Below, piece by piece: positions 48,085-57,645 of a stretch of DNA of 64,000 nucleotides (its first letter is position 1; each line of letters opens with the position of its first letter). Location: assembly GCA_944470555.2 (NCBI GenBank), contig OX104129.1:67077747-67141746 (forward strand), written 5' to 3'. Under the pieces are notes generated by a model. It ran no database searches, was not told the origin of the DNA, and saw only the letters and a list, made by a program, of their open reading frames with translations. The position numbers were made by a program, and so were the translations under genes. This DNA is from Heterobilharzia americana. Lineage: Eukaryota > Platyhelminthes > Trematoda > Strigeidida > Schistosomatidae.

Positions 48085-48245
48085 TATGAATTTGAGAACA
48101 TTGGGTAGGTGTTTCTTCTCAGTATGGCACTCCTCGGTAGTGCGCACTAATGGCCTCGTCAGGGGTCAAACTCAGGACCTTCGGGTCTCACAACCAGCTC
48201 GAAATCAATTAAATCCCCTTGAATCTGCAAACTGAATTATTGTCA
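48085..48245 (-). mobile_element. SINE-II relic
   Basis: Minus strand: B-box region GAGTTTGACCCCTGACGAGG, then GTGCGCACTACCGAGGAGTGCC, then GAAACACC. The core has CTGA changed to CCGA. Confidence 0.6.
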
Positions 48246-48384
48246 AATGCTCATTAGTGACTTACTTCAAAATGTAACTCCCGAAGTTGTAATGAGAAGT
48301 CGTTTGTCACCGGCGAGGCAGATGAAGTCATACGTGAGGTCGGGTACTCAAGCAATCCATCGGATATAGGTCGCCTTGTATCGT

Positions 48385-48590
48385 GAATTGGTAGAAGTAG
48401 GAAACGTGAATCATTAGATTGAGATCTAGTAGTACGGTCTCTGAGTAACCTGAAAGTCTTGTGTAGAATTCCCAACGGGGTCCTATGAGTACGTACTGCT
48501 TGGGAATGGCAAACTAGGATGAAGCAGCTTTCCAATGTTCTCAGGTTTCCAGTGATGAATACCAAATTGAAGTAAATTAAAAGAGATAGG
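48385..48590 (+). mobile_element. SINE-II relic
   Basis: Decayed head near 48410-48490 (GATCTAGTAGTACGGTCTC), then CGTACTGCTTGGGAATGGC, then CTAGGATGAAGCAGC and CCAGTGATGAATACCAA. The hammerhead is destroyed. Confidence 0.55.
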
Positions 48591-49190
48591 TAGGATTATT
48601 GTTGCCGTTTATAAGAATAAACTGTTCGATTGAAAAGTTTCTGGGAGGGGAGGAGGTGTATTGATTGATTTCAAAGTACCTTTAATACAGAAACTATGAC
48701 ATTTAAGTGACCAGGAAGCCGTGAGCACCTATTTCATCCTATTTTGAGACTGTGAGCCAGATTACTCCCTCAACACTAGATGGGGTCGAACCAAGAACCA
48801 CAGAGCCCCTATTAGCTTGAAAATTCAATGGTTTATGTTTTCCTAACTCCTCTGAACTCAAGATGTAGCACAGTCATTAGCCAATGTTATCAATGAGTAA
48901 CTATCTTCACAATTAAGTTGACTGTTATTATACAGATTATGGTTCCCCATTAGAACTTCACGGATTTTTCAGTGACTCTTCAGCTAATATCAATTTATGG
49001 TGAATACTTTGAAGTTAAATTTAAAAAATCACATTGAACTGAGCATATCCGAAGTATAATGCTCATTGAAACCACATAACAACGTGTTGTCTGTAGTAAT
49101 CCCATCGTATACTATCCTCTCAGTTACACTTTTTCAAAGTAACTGCATGAAATTTTATTTGTTGTCATACTGGATCTATTTGGTTGACGT
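48591..49190. other. No gene; worn SINE traces
   Basis: Traces near 48700-48830 (GGGGTCGAACCAAGAACC) look like an old SINE-II head on the minus strand. Confidence 0.35.
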
Positions 49191-49194
49191 GTGT

Positions 49195-49320
49195 TAGCTT
49201 GTGGGTTCCTATGCGGCCCCCCCATATATTATCATCACTCACTGGGGTGCAGGTACGTTTGACTGACAAATCCCGAACAGGACGGGATGTATCTCCTTGA
49301 TTCTATTCCTAGAAAGTAAA
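49195..49320 (+). mobile_element. SINE-I relic
   Basis: CATCACTCACTGGGGTGCAGG, then CTGACAAATCCCGAACAGGACGGGATG, the Sm-alpha-like ribozyme region with a broken core (CTGACAA, and GGGA for GAAA). Confidence 0.6.
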
Positions 49321-49835
49321 TTATATCATTAAAGATAGTGTTACAACTGGATTTCTTATGAAACTGGATGGCAAACAGATACGTCAGTTTTACCCCCAAT
49401 TCACTTTAATGGGAATGTGTATGAAGCTTTCAGTAATTGACAGAAATCATCAAATTGGCAAAATATTTGGTAGGGATTAGTAGAGGACTCTGGAAATTAG
49501 GCGTTCACTTCGACTTTCGACGTGGTGATCTGTCCATATCCTGGAGAGTGTAACAGTTCCCACTGGGAATCGAAGACAGTGCCTGCTGCTTTAAGCTCTA
49601 GAAGAAAGCCGTCCATTAGTCTCCTGAGGTTTTATGGCCATGTTGACAACGCTGAACAGCAAGAATTTCAAAAGATCCTAATGTTTTACCGAGCAGTACC
49701 GAAATATCCTGCTGATTGACAAGGCCAGTCTGATTTTATTTAATGACGTTAGATGCCTTCTTCATTCACTTGAGATTCAATTCATGCTGTCTCAGAAATA
49801 AAAGTCCATCTTGTCCCCCCCGACGTCAGTGAAAA
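49321..49835. other. No gene seen
   Basis: The frame 49522-49719 is short and motif-free; its start overlaps GGGAATCGAAGACAGTGCC, a SINE B-box-like trace. Confidence 0.35.
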
Positions 49836-49837
49836 TC

Positions 49838-49960
49838 TGAGAGCACTTGAAAGCTATTTTGTCTTAGGTATGCGACTCCTCAGCAGTGCACACCCATAAG
49901 ACCTTGTCACAGCTCGAACCCAGGACTATTAGGTTTTGCCGTGAGATGGCATATGTAACA
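49838..49960 (-). mobile_element. SINE-II relic
   Basis: Minus strand: GTGTGCACTGCTGAGGAGTCG, then AAGACAAAATAGC. The core CTGAGGA is intact but GAAA reads CAAA. Confidence 0.6.
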
Positions 49961-50355
49961 AGATAAAGGAAGTTAGAAAATCAAAACCACATTTCCGAAA
50001 ATCTCTAGTTTCAATTCTACGTCTAGTCTGTTATATTCCTACCAATCTTCGGGTTGCATCATCGCCATATTGCCCTTCACTATAGTTGATAGGACTATAA
50101 AACTCAGACGAGTGAATTTAAAGGCCACCCCAACAACTGCTGAGACAGCCAATCGCGTTGCTTTATTTTGCGAGAAACTACCATCCCAGCCGAAATACCA
50201 GAAGCTGATTGGCTATTTCAGTAGTTGTTAGCGTGGTTTTCAAAGTCGCTCAAAGAGCCATTCAGGTTTCTATATTTTATGATAACACAGCTTTCTAGAC
50301 GTAACATGGAACCTGATTGCCTGTTTCGCCGACCTTTAAAGTCGGCTGGAAGTTA
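49961..50355. other. No gene seen; possible palindromic AT-transposon trace
   Basis: AACAACTGCTGAGACAGCCAATCG (near 50135) and, about 70 bp later, CTGATTGGCTATTTCAGTAGTTGTTAG form an inverted pair. The same motif recurs near 56015 (CTGATTGGTTATTTTGGCAG) and near 55395. This suggests a short inverted-repeat element of unknown type. Confidence 0.4.
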
Positions 50356-50359
50356 TAGG

Positions 50360-50465
50360 GTTACTTTGATATGAATGTGAGTAGGAAATTCGCCTCGAAA
50401 CGTCATCCAGTAAATAATACTGTGTGCCATAACAAACAAAAAATCTAATATGAAAGGACATCCTG
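50360..50465 (+). mobile_element. PLE type A 3' UTR relic
   Basis: GAAACGTCATCCAGTAAATAATACTG matches the 3' UTR of the PLE copies at 38160, 38865 and partly 59505. Confidence 0.65.
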
Positions 50466-50549
50466 CCAGAGAGTGAGGGGTATTCTGATTTACAATAAGA
50501 TTATCCAGATCCTCATATAAGTCGTATATCCCTGAAACTTTTCACAACC

Positions 50550-50700
50550 AACCGTGTTGCTAGTACAGGACTCCTCAGCAGTGCACACCTGCGAGACCCA
50601 GCCAGGGATCGAACCCAGGAGCTTCTAGTTTTCTAGCAAACTCGCCTTCATCGAGGTGCTCTGTCAGAATCCAACGATCTGTATTTTTCTACTTCCGTCA
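50550..50700 (-). mobile_element. SINE-II relic
   Basis: Minus strand: B box GGGTTCGATCCC, then GTGTGCACTGCTGAGGAGTCC; the rest of the ribozyme is lost after the first strand of stem II. Confidence 0.65.
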
Positions 50701-50864
50701 GTTTTTCAATATACCACAACCTCTATCCAGTCTCGTCGTTGAGTACCTGTCCTCAAGTACAACTTGGTTTTCTCCATCGGTGACGGCTTCTCATTAAAAC
50801 TTCAGGAAATCTCATTTCGAGGGAAGCCAATGGTGAGTATTGAGCAATAGTTCAGTTTAGAGAT

Positions 50865-51000
50865 TTGTGGGGACTTATCGATTCCATGTTGGCATGCCTC
50901 ACAGACTGATATCAGGTCACGAACCAATGACCTTCAGGTTTTTTGGCGACCATGTTATCATTGAGCCAGCTGTTCATATTCCATAAGTTCAATGCCTCTT
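50865..51000 (-). mobile_element. SINE-II relic
   Basis: Minus strand: A-box-like GGCTCAATGATAACATGG and B-box-like GGTTCGTGACC; no ribozyme remains. Confidence 0.5.
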
Positions 51001-51189
51001 TTACCGCTAAATTTAAAAGTTGAGAGTCTTAGCTGCTCTAGACTAAAGGTCAACTTATGATTCCCCCTGTAAACTATGTTCGGACAAAAATACAGAGAAG
51101 TTTAAGACAGTGTTGTCGGCGTTTCAGAAGTGATAAGGACCTATGGCTGTGTTGTGTGTGTGTGTGCATGTTCCCTTGTCATATTGGAT

Positions 51190-51690
51190 TCTTCAAGTCA
51201 GTATTCATCATGGACTGACATCAGTTGGAGGAACAAAGGAAATATGGGAGCACTCAAAAGCTGTTTCATTCCACTAGTATGAGACTCCTTAGCAGCGGGC
51301 ACCCATCAACCCACCAGCCATCAAACCCAGTGCTCATTGGTAACTAGTTCCGAGAGGTCATTCCTTGAGTTCTTATGAGAAGTGGTGACCAGTGGGCCAT
51401 ACATCGTAGCCGTGAAGATAAATACTCAATGATGACATTAGGTGATGGTAACGCTATGTTGTGAACTGACAGAAGTTGGAAATATGGACCATTGAATTCC
51501 GTCGGACCCAGTGGCTCAATGATAACCTGCTGGCCGTGGAGTCTGAAGGTTGTGGATCCAAGCCTTGAAGTGCGAAGTCGTGGGTGCGTACTGCTGAGGA
51601 GTCCCATACTAGTGGAATGAAACAGCTATCCGGTGCTCCCATGTTTCCTTTGTTCCTCCAACTGATGCCGGTCCAAGTTGAAAAATCACT
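51190..51690. mobile_element. Composite fold-back of SINE-II
   Basis: The right part (about 51360-51690) is a full plus-strand SINE-II: 5' region, tRNA head with A box GGCTCAATGATAACCTGC, hammerhead, and tail CCAACTGATG. The left part (51190-51350) is the hammerhead and tail of a second copy in the opposite orientation. The whole 500-bp unit recurs inverted at 55465-55965. Confidence 0.8.
51588..51636 (+). ncRNA. Hammerhead ribozyme motif in SINE-II
   Basis: CTGAGGA (51594-51600) and GAAA (51619-51622) are intact. The cleavage triplet ATC ends at 51630. Stem I GTACTG / CGGTGC pairs fully with two G-U pairs. Stem II has one mismatch. Stem III is minimal (A-U, C-G-type closing), as in schistosome hammerheads. 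Activity is not proven. Confidence 0.7.
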
Positions 51691-52035
51691 AAATCCTCAC
51701 AAGCCTGCCCCCTTCCCGAAGTTAAATTGGATTCTATCTTCTAGTTTAAAGTGATTTACTTTTTTACAAACTATTCACCTTGATTTCACTCCACTTGGAT
51801 AATTGTTGATTTCTTTCAGATAACTAGTTCATTGTGAAAATAATTTGTAAGAAATAAGCGTCGATATACATGGCGACACTTCATAGGTGTGTTCTTGTAT
51901 GGTGTGTGTGTGTGTATCGTTTAACATTTGAGGCGGAAGTAAATTACCATTAAAATGAAACTGTTTACAATTAATACTAGGCTGGTATGACATTTCAATA
52001 CACTAATGTATACACTTAATTCACTGTACGTACAT
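51691..52035. other. No gene seen
   Basis: A short GT run lies near 51901; otherwise nothing. Confidence 0.4.
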
Positions 52036-52039
52036 ATAC

Positions 52040-52480
52040 AGAATTTGGTGATGACAACAAAGTCAGTAGGTTGGTTATGGATACTTATAATTTCTGGTCG
52101 AATTACACGACATCTGATGGCAGATGGGCTCGTATGCAGATGTGGATGCCTTGATACTATCGAATATTCATCATGTTACATTCTTCTTGTTGACTATCAG
52201 TAGAATCGAAGACGTACGTTTCGCCATCTTTGTGACTCATCAGTTTGATGTATCTGCCTCCTAGTGGCCTAGTGGGTAACATTTTGCTGTTTGAAGCGAT
52301 CGGTAGGAGGTCCAGCTATCAGTGAGAAGAACATCATTCACTGAGTTGAAGGTACAATCATCTGTTGACTTTGAAGTAGGAGGAAACGCGCAACCTGGAT
52401 ACGATGCTAAACACAGCCGTGTCGATTATAACAATAAATATCTAGATAATATCGAGGCCTTCGTATAGAAGTGCATATAC
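52040..52480. mobile_element. SINE-I tail (-) followed by SINE-I copy (+)
   Basis: 52080-52170 reads on the minus strand as the SINE-I tail (GGCATCCACATCTGCATACG). 52255-52480 is a plus copy with A box TGGCCTAGTGGGTAACATT, a missing B box, and tail ending ATCGAGGCCTTCGTATAGAAG. The hammerhead part is mostly lost. Confidence 0.6.
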
Positions 52481-52619
52481 CAAAGTAGATCGATCAGTTT
52501 CATCAAGTGTAACGACAGAATTTTCTTAGCAAATAGTTATCAACCATGCTATTACATCTTCCATTCAAAGTAAAATTTTGTTTACTGTTAATTATGTGTT
52601 GGAGAAGCGCAGAGTTTAG

Positions 52620-53765
52620 GATAATAAAAAAACTGTTATCATTATTATTCTTGTCCCTTGGGTTTCCTAGTGGAACATGCCGCTTCAGTAGCACATCAAC
52701 ATTTCACTCCATTCTCTTCAGTCTTTTCAACCTAACTCCTTACACCATCTCATCCATATCATCCTCATCTCGGACGCCCAACTCATCGCTTCCCATTTCG
52801 GTTCCACTCGACAACCTGACTTGACACATGATATCCCAAAACCATCCTCCTTTTCAGTTCATGTCCAGTCCACTGAAATCCATCTCCACTTTCCCCTTCT
52901 GCATATCTGTTATGTGATGGCTTGTTGGTTGGTTGGTTACCAGCCAATCAGAGTGACTTCCTTGTTGCTTCCTCTTGTTATTGTGGCCATCTGATTGATG
53001 TTTAGTGTCAGTGTGGAGTGAGTGTAGGTGGCGGCAGCTGTTGATGCTGTATGTCTGTAGTTTGTTGGAAATGCTTTCGTGACGTGCCACCATGTCTGTC
53101 AACAATCCAAAGGAAACATTGACTGACTGCTTGACTGACTTGACTGACATTAGTAGTGTTGAGAATGTGGATGATGTTCACACTTCATGCTGAGTGGAGT
53201 GGAGTGGAGTAGATCTCCACATTGATTATTTCAGATTAATGAAGGAAGACCTGTCTTGTTGTCTTTCTGATCCTGTCTTTCACATCGTAATCCGTGCCAC
53301 CGACACCACCTGTAGTTGAGACGATGCTTCCTAGGTAGGTAGGCAGGCAGGCAGACAGGCCGATGAAAGAGACAACTTCCTTTACATTTCTCCCATTCAT
53401 GGTGCTTGTCGTTGGTGGTGTTGTTGTTGTTGTTTTGGTTGGGCATCTTCATCACCTCTGTCTTCTCTACGTTCATCTGAAGGATGTCCTGTCTTTCTTT
53501 TCTGCTTCGCCTCTTCTACCAACTTGTTAGTTTTCGCCTGTAGATCTTGGAGTTTGTGCGATATAAGACATTAGACATAAATCACCATTGGAAAAAATCC
53601 AAATCTTCTTCTGGGGTCTTTTCTTCGGCCCAGCCAGTGTATGCCCATCTTGCTCTTCACAGTTTGTTGCGTGATCCAGTCCAGTTGACCACAATCAAGA
53701 AGAAGATTGATGTCAGTAGGCAACCAAAGAAACTGTTATAGATCCAACTAAATTCTTCTCATGTA
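52620..53765 (-). mobile_element. RTE (SR2-type) fragment: RT second half to 3' end
   Basis: On the minus strand from 53765 it reads, in shifting frames: DWITQQTVKSKMGIHW, CLISHKLQDLQAKTNKLVEEA, MNVEKTEVMKMPNQ, a RRDYDVKDR-like region, SISNKLQTYSINSCRHL, and the C-terminal tail. It ends at a GAATAATAATGAT tail near 52630. Multiple indels, including expanded CAACAA and GGCA repeats near 53340 and 53430, make it non-functional. It is the longest RT part of the SR2-type family here. Confidence 0.8.
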
Positions 53766-53814
53766 GAATTGATTTCAGGTTGGAATTCATTATAGAATGA
53801 CATAAATTAAAAGA

Positions 53815-54000
53815 ATACTCGAAACCCGGGGGCACTGGACACCTGTTTCGTCCCGCTAGTACGGGACTCCTCAGCAGTGCGCACCCCCGACCCCATTCCG
53901 CCAGGGTTCGGACACAGAACCTCCAGGTTTCGTGGCCAGCTAGCTACTAAGTCGGGATCCAATAACCTATATTTCTTATCTCTGTCAGTTCACATTAATT
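53815..54000 (-). mobile_element. SINE-II copy with intact hammerhead
   Basis: Minus-strand SINE-II with worn tRNA head (AGCTAGCTGGCCACGAAACC, then GTCCGAACCC as B box), followed by the intact ribozyme at 53880-53832. Confidence 0.75.
53832..53880 (-). ncRNA. Canonical hammerhead ribozyme in SINE-II
   Basis: Every conserved element is present. Stem I is GCACTG / CAGTGC (6 perfect pairs). The core is CTGAGGA. Stem II is GTCCCG / CGGGAC (6 perfect pairs) with loop TACTAG. The second core block is GAAA. Stem III is minimal, with loop AGGT. The cleavage triplet is GTC. This is the best-formed copy in the window. The two-base-pair stem III is the known layout in schistosome and Penelope hammerheads, which often work as dimers. 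Confidence 0.85.
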
Positions 54001-54204
54001 GGACGTTTCCAATGTATACTTGATGTGAACTTATGGTTCATTGGTTTAAACAGGTAGTTAGTGCCGTTTAGCTGTGACATAATAGGTGTAGCGCAAATTT
54101 TCAGGTTCCACAAGAATTTAAGTAGGAAAATGAAATATTAGAATTATTTTCTGGACAACTTGACGACTAAAAGATATCCTAAAATGATACAGTATGCCTG
54201 ACAT

Positions 54205-54345
54205 ATAATAACAGGATCTCGTAGCTCAATTGATAGAGCATTGGGCCAAAAGGCCGCTGGTTCGAATCCTGCTGTGACCCAGATTTGTATTTTGCCTTTA
54301 CTCACCATCCACCATGTATAATACAAGTGTGCCAAACCACGGCTA
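54205..54345 (+). mobile_element. SINE-III copy
   Basis: A box TCGTAGCTCAATTGATAGAGC and B box GGTTCGAATCC, then a tail with TTTGCCTTTACTCACCATCC. Confidence 0.7.
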
Positions 54346-54394
54346 TCTCAAATAGGGAAACTGATAGATATTGCATAATAATAATGGGCGTATC

Positions 54395-54560
54395 TGTTGT
54401 ATCTTCGTGGCCAAGTGGATAACGCTTTATTGTATGAAGCGATGAGTAATGGGTTCGAGTCCCACTGGGAATACTATCATTCACTGGAGAACAGGAAGAT
54501 CTATCTGACAAGCCCTAAATAGGCTGAAATGTACATGTTGGATTTCACTCATTGTCAGCA
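54395..54560 (+). mobile_element. SINE-I (Sm-alpha-like) copy
   Basis: A box TGGCCAAGTGGATAACGC and B box GGTTCGAGTCCC are well kept. The ribozyme region reads CTGACAAGCCCTAAATAGGCTGAAATG: stem II has compensated to GCCC/GGC-type pairing and GAAA is intact, but the core G is A. The end is GGATTTCACTCATTG. Confidence 0.75.
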
Positions 54561-55424
54561 AAATGAATATAACAAAAGTTTACCATGATGCGATATGTCA
54601 ACTGAACTAGAGTTAGATTGAAAATATGGTTGATAGTAACTATGGTAATCATTCACCTCTTGCTCATCATCTACGTCATGGAGGTGAATATAAACCTTTC
54701 AGATCCTCTTTAAAGTGAAAGGTAAAATTGATGGTTTGAGACTATGAGTGATATGACACAGAAAATCTTAGTGAAGAAAATGTATCTATTTTAAGGCATT
54801 TTAACTCATCTTTTTTCCCTGACTTTCTACGACTTCATTCCCTTGTCTTTCATCTTGTCACTGCATGCCTTAATGTGTTGATGTAAGTCGTAGATAATTA
54901 TAACCTGTAGGCAGTTATACTCAATCAACCTCATCCTGATATTGATTAACTGAATGAAATAAGAAATCAGGTTATTTTTCCAGATAGAGTTAAGTTATTG
55001 TAAATACAAATAGTGCTGAAGTATACTACTCAAGTAGTTCAGTAGTAGTAGTAGTATGTTTCGCTAGTTCATAACATTTTTGTGTCAGAGATCACATCTA
55101 CTGATCTTGGATGGTGGATGTTTCCCAATGGAAACGCTTTTGGCAATACGTTTGAGTGGAAGTTGAAAAACTTCTCAATGTGGACTATGCAATTTGTAAA
55201 CTGACCATGTTGATCATGTTATCTAAGTGTATTATCACGTTTTGATTCACTCATATAGTGAATAGTTAAGACACTCGTAGAGCATAAGTATTTCATAAAA
55301 ATAAAAATTTCATATACTAAAGTTTCATATATGCTTCCCTTAGAGAAGTTCTTAGATGGGAATTTTGATGTTCCTAGAAGTGACTTTAAAGGCCACCGTA
55401 GCAACTGATGAAATAATTAATCAC
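54561..55424. other. No gene seen
   Basis: AT-rich; nothing recognised. Confidence 0.4.
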
Positions 55425-55464
55425 ATTTGAGGAAGTTGTGGAGGTTTGAGAATGTTCCAAGTTG

Positions 55465-55965
55465 TTATTCATCGTAGACTGACATCAGTTGGAGGGACAA
55501 AGGAAACATGGGAGCACCGGATAGCTGTTTCATTCCACTAGTATGGGACTCCTCAGTAGTACGCACCCACGACCCCGCACTTCAAGGCTTGGACCACAAC
55601 CTTCAGGCTCCACAGCCAGCAGGTTATCATTGAGTCACTGGGTCGGACGGAATTCAATGGTCCATATTTCCAACTTCTGTCAGTTCACAACATAGCGTTA
55701 TCATCACCTAATGTCATCATTGAGTATTTATCTTCACGGCTACGATGTATGGCCCACTGGTCACCACTTCTCATAAGAACTCAAGGAATGACTTCTCGGA
55801 ACTAGTTAACAATGAGCGCTGGTTTCGATGGCTGGTGGGTTGATGGGTGCTCGCTGCTAAGGAGTCTCATACTGGTTGAATGAAACAGCTTTTGAGTGCT
55901 CCCATATTTCCTTTGTTCCTCCAACTGATGTCAGTCTACGATGAATAACAACTTGAAATTAATCA
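55465..55965. mobile_element. Composite fold-back of SINE-II, inverted copy
   Basis: Near-perfect reverse complement of 51190-51690: a full minus-strand SINE-II (55465-55800) joined to a partial plus-strand copy (55800-55965). The ribozyme at 55562-55514 (-) has intact CTGAGGA and GAAA but one mismatch at the inner end of stem I (GTACTA / CGGTGC). Confidence 0.82.
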
Positions 55966-56429
55966 CATTTCTCTGTTAAATGAGAAATGGTCTTCCTAGC
56001 CAAAATACCACGACCTGATTGGTTATTTTGGCAGTTTTTAGGATGGCCTTTAAAGTCATACGTTCTTGGTCTGTCTACTTAGCTTAGGCTTTATTTTTCA
56101 TTCTTGTACAGATTGTCTTCAATGAACTTGGTATATCCTACATTAGTATTTACAAATTGGTTGGATATCAAGGATAGTTGTTATTGTTGTGGGTTGACAT
56201 CTTTAATTGTGATTAGTTTATTCATAAGATTCAGGTTTTGCTTAATCTGTCATTACCGTTGTATGTTTACTCTTTTTTCGTTGTTTCCACTTTGAAATGA
56301 AGAAAAAGATGTATAACTCCGGATGAAGATGATTGTGGTTCAGCTTTCTTAGTACTAATATGTTGTATGATAAGTTGAAGCCTAATTTGAAGATAAATCC
56401 TATTGCCAATTCAATTTTTTTTCGAAAAT
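55966..56429. other. No gene seen
   Basis: Contains the CTGATTGGTTATTTTGGCAG inverted-repeat trace near 56015 and otherwise AT-rich sequence. Confidence 0.35.
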
Positions 56430-56978
56430 CCCCTTGACTTACAAGGGGAATTACCTGAGTTGGATTGCACCATAAAAAGAAGGACAAACGGTGGTTTGGA
56501 TACTACCATCTTCAGAAGACCCATATATTTTAGCGGGTATCTAGACTTCCATTCATCTCATCCAGTATTAGTCAGTGAAGGCAGGTTTCGTAAAATGTCT
56601 AAGTGATAGGGTTAGAAAACTGACTAGTCAATGGAAGGATTTAAACAAGGAATTGAAACACACAAGAGAAGTGTTAATCATTAACAATTATCCTCTACAA
56701 CTTATCAAGAATTTTATAGGAAAACATGAGAAACGAAATAACAACAGTAACATGAGTAGAAAGGAGTTCAAAGCCTCCATTGTGTTATCCTATAAGGAAG
56801 AAACATCAGAAACTTTACGTAGAATCCTCAACAAACCTGGAATTTTCAATGGCCTTTTAACCTACAAATTCACTCATAGATAAACTTTGTCGGCTTAAGG
56901 ATGTGATAAATCCAACTAAAAACAAGATATTCAGCGAACAGGACTCTTTTCAACGAATTTATTCTCGAACTGTACATT

Positions 56979-56980
<2 letters not shown>
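56430..56980 (+). mobile_element. Penelope-like element (type A), RT C-terminal fragment
   Basis: Two overlapping frames (56403-56606 and 56575-56883) read ELDCTIKRRTNGGLDTTIFR, then SSHPVL, then KCLSDRVRKLTSQWKDLNKEL, then NNYPLQLIKNFIGKH, SRKEFKASIVLSYKEETSET and NKPGIFNGLLTYKF. The DKLCRL motif follows, then NKIFSEQDSFQRIYSRTV. The frames are joined by a one-base shift near 56580. The second frame is unbroken for 102 codons. The fragment ends in the (TA)n run. Confidence 0.82.

Positions 56981-57051
<71 letters not shown>
56981..57051. repeat. (TA)n microsatellite
   Basis: About 35 TA units placed at the point where related PLE sequence reads TACATTCGTATATGTATG (35345) or TATATTCATATATTATATG (58985, minus). 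It has grown from a short TA-rich site in the element. Confidence 0.95.
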
Positions 57052-57053
<2 letters not shown>

Positions 57054-57105
57054 ATATTTAAAGCCTACAATCCATAAGGTTGAAACAACAATGATGGTTA
57101 TTAAA

Positions 57106-57510
57106 TTTTGAGGGAGTTGTGGAGATTTGGAATTATTTCAAGTTGTTATTCATTATAGACTGACATCAGTTGGAGGAACAAAGGAAACCTGGGAGCACTG
57201 GACAGCTGTTTCATCCTAGTATGGGACTCCTCAGCAGTGCGCACCCACGACCCCACCAGCAGGGATCGAACCCGTGACCTTCAGGTTCCATGGCCAGCAC
57301 GTTACCATTGAGCCACTGGGTCAGAATCCAATGCTTTATATTTCCAACTTCTGTTAGCTCACGATATTTAGCGCAACCGCCACCCAATGTCATCGCTGAG
57401 TATTTGTCCTCATGGCCATCAGGCTTTCACTCCACCGGTCAAGACTTGTCATTGGAACTTCGGGAATACTTCTCGAAACTAGTCATCAATGAACACCAGT
57501 TCAATTAAAT
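57106..57510 (-). mobile_element. SINE-II, essentially full-length copy
   Basis: On the minus strand from about 57505 it has a 5' region (TTGATGACTAGTTTCGAGAAG), then GGATTCTGACCCAGTGGCTC, leading into the tRNA head with A box GGCTCAATGGTAACG and B box GGGTTCGATCCC. The hammerhead and a tail reading CCAACTGATGTCAGTC then GAATAACAACTTGAAAT follow. Intact A and B boxes could serve as a Pol III promoter. It lies between two direct copies of TTAAATTTTGAGGGAGTTG (57106 and 57508), which may be its target duplication or part of a longer tail. Confidence 0.82.
57196..57241 (-). ncRNA. Canonical hammerhead ribozyme in SINE-II
   Basis: Stem I GCACTG / CAGTGC (6 pairs), core CTGAGGA, stem II GTCC / GGAT with a 7-base loop, GAAA, minimal stem III over CAGCTG, and cleavage triplet GTC. 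All conserved core residues are present. Confidence 0.83.
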
Positions 57511-57645
57511 TTTGAGGGAGTTGTGGAGATTTGGAATTATTTCAAGTTGTTATTCATTGTAGACTGACATCAGTTGGAGGAACAACGGAAATCTGGGAGC
57601 ATTGGACAGCTGATGTCAGTCTACAATGAATAACAACTTGAAATG
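57508..57645. mobile_element. SINE-II-derived hairpin
   Basis: The SINE-II tail GTTGTTATTCATTGTAGACTG followed by GACATCAG is repeated as a perfect inverted copy ending at about 57641. The loop of about 40 bp holds the 3' half of the hammerhead (GGGAGCATTGGACAGCTG). The turn point is at the CAGCTG palindrome of ribozyme stem III. Confidence 0.8.
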
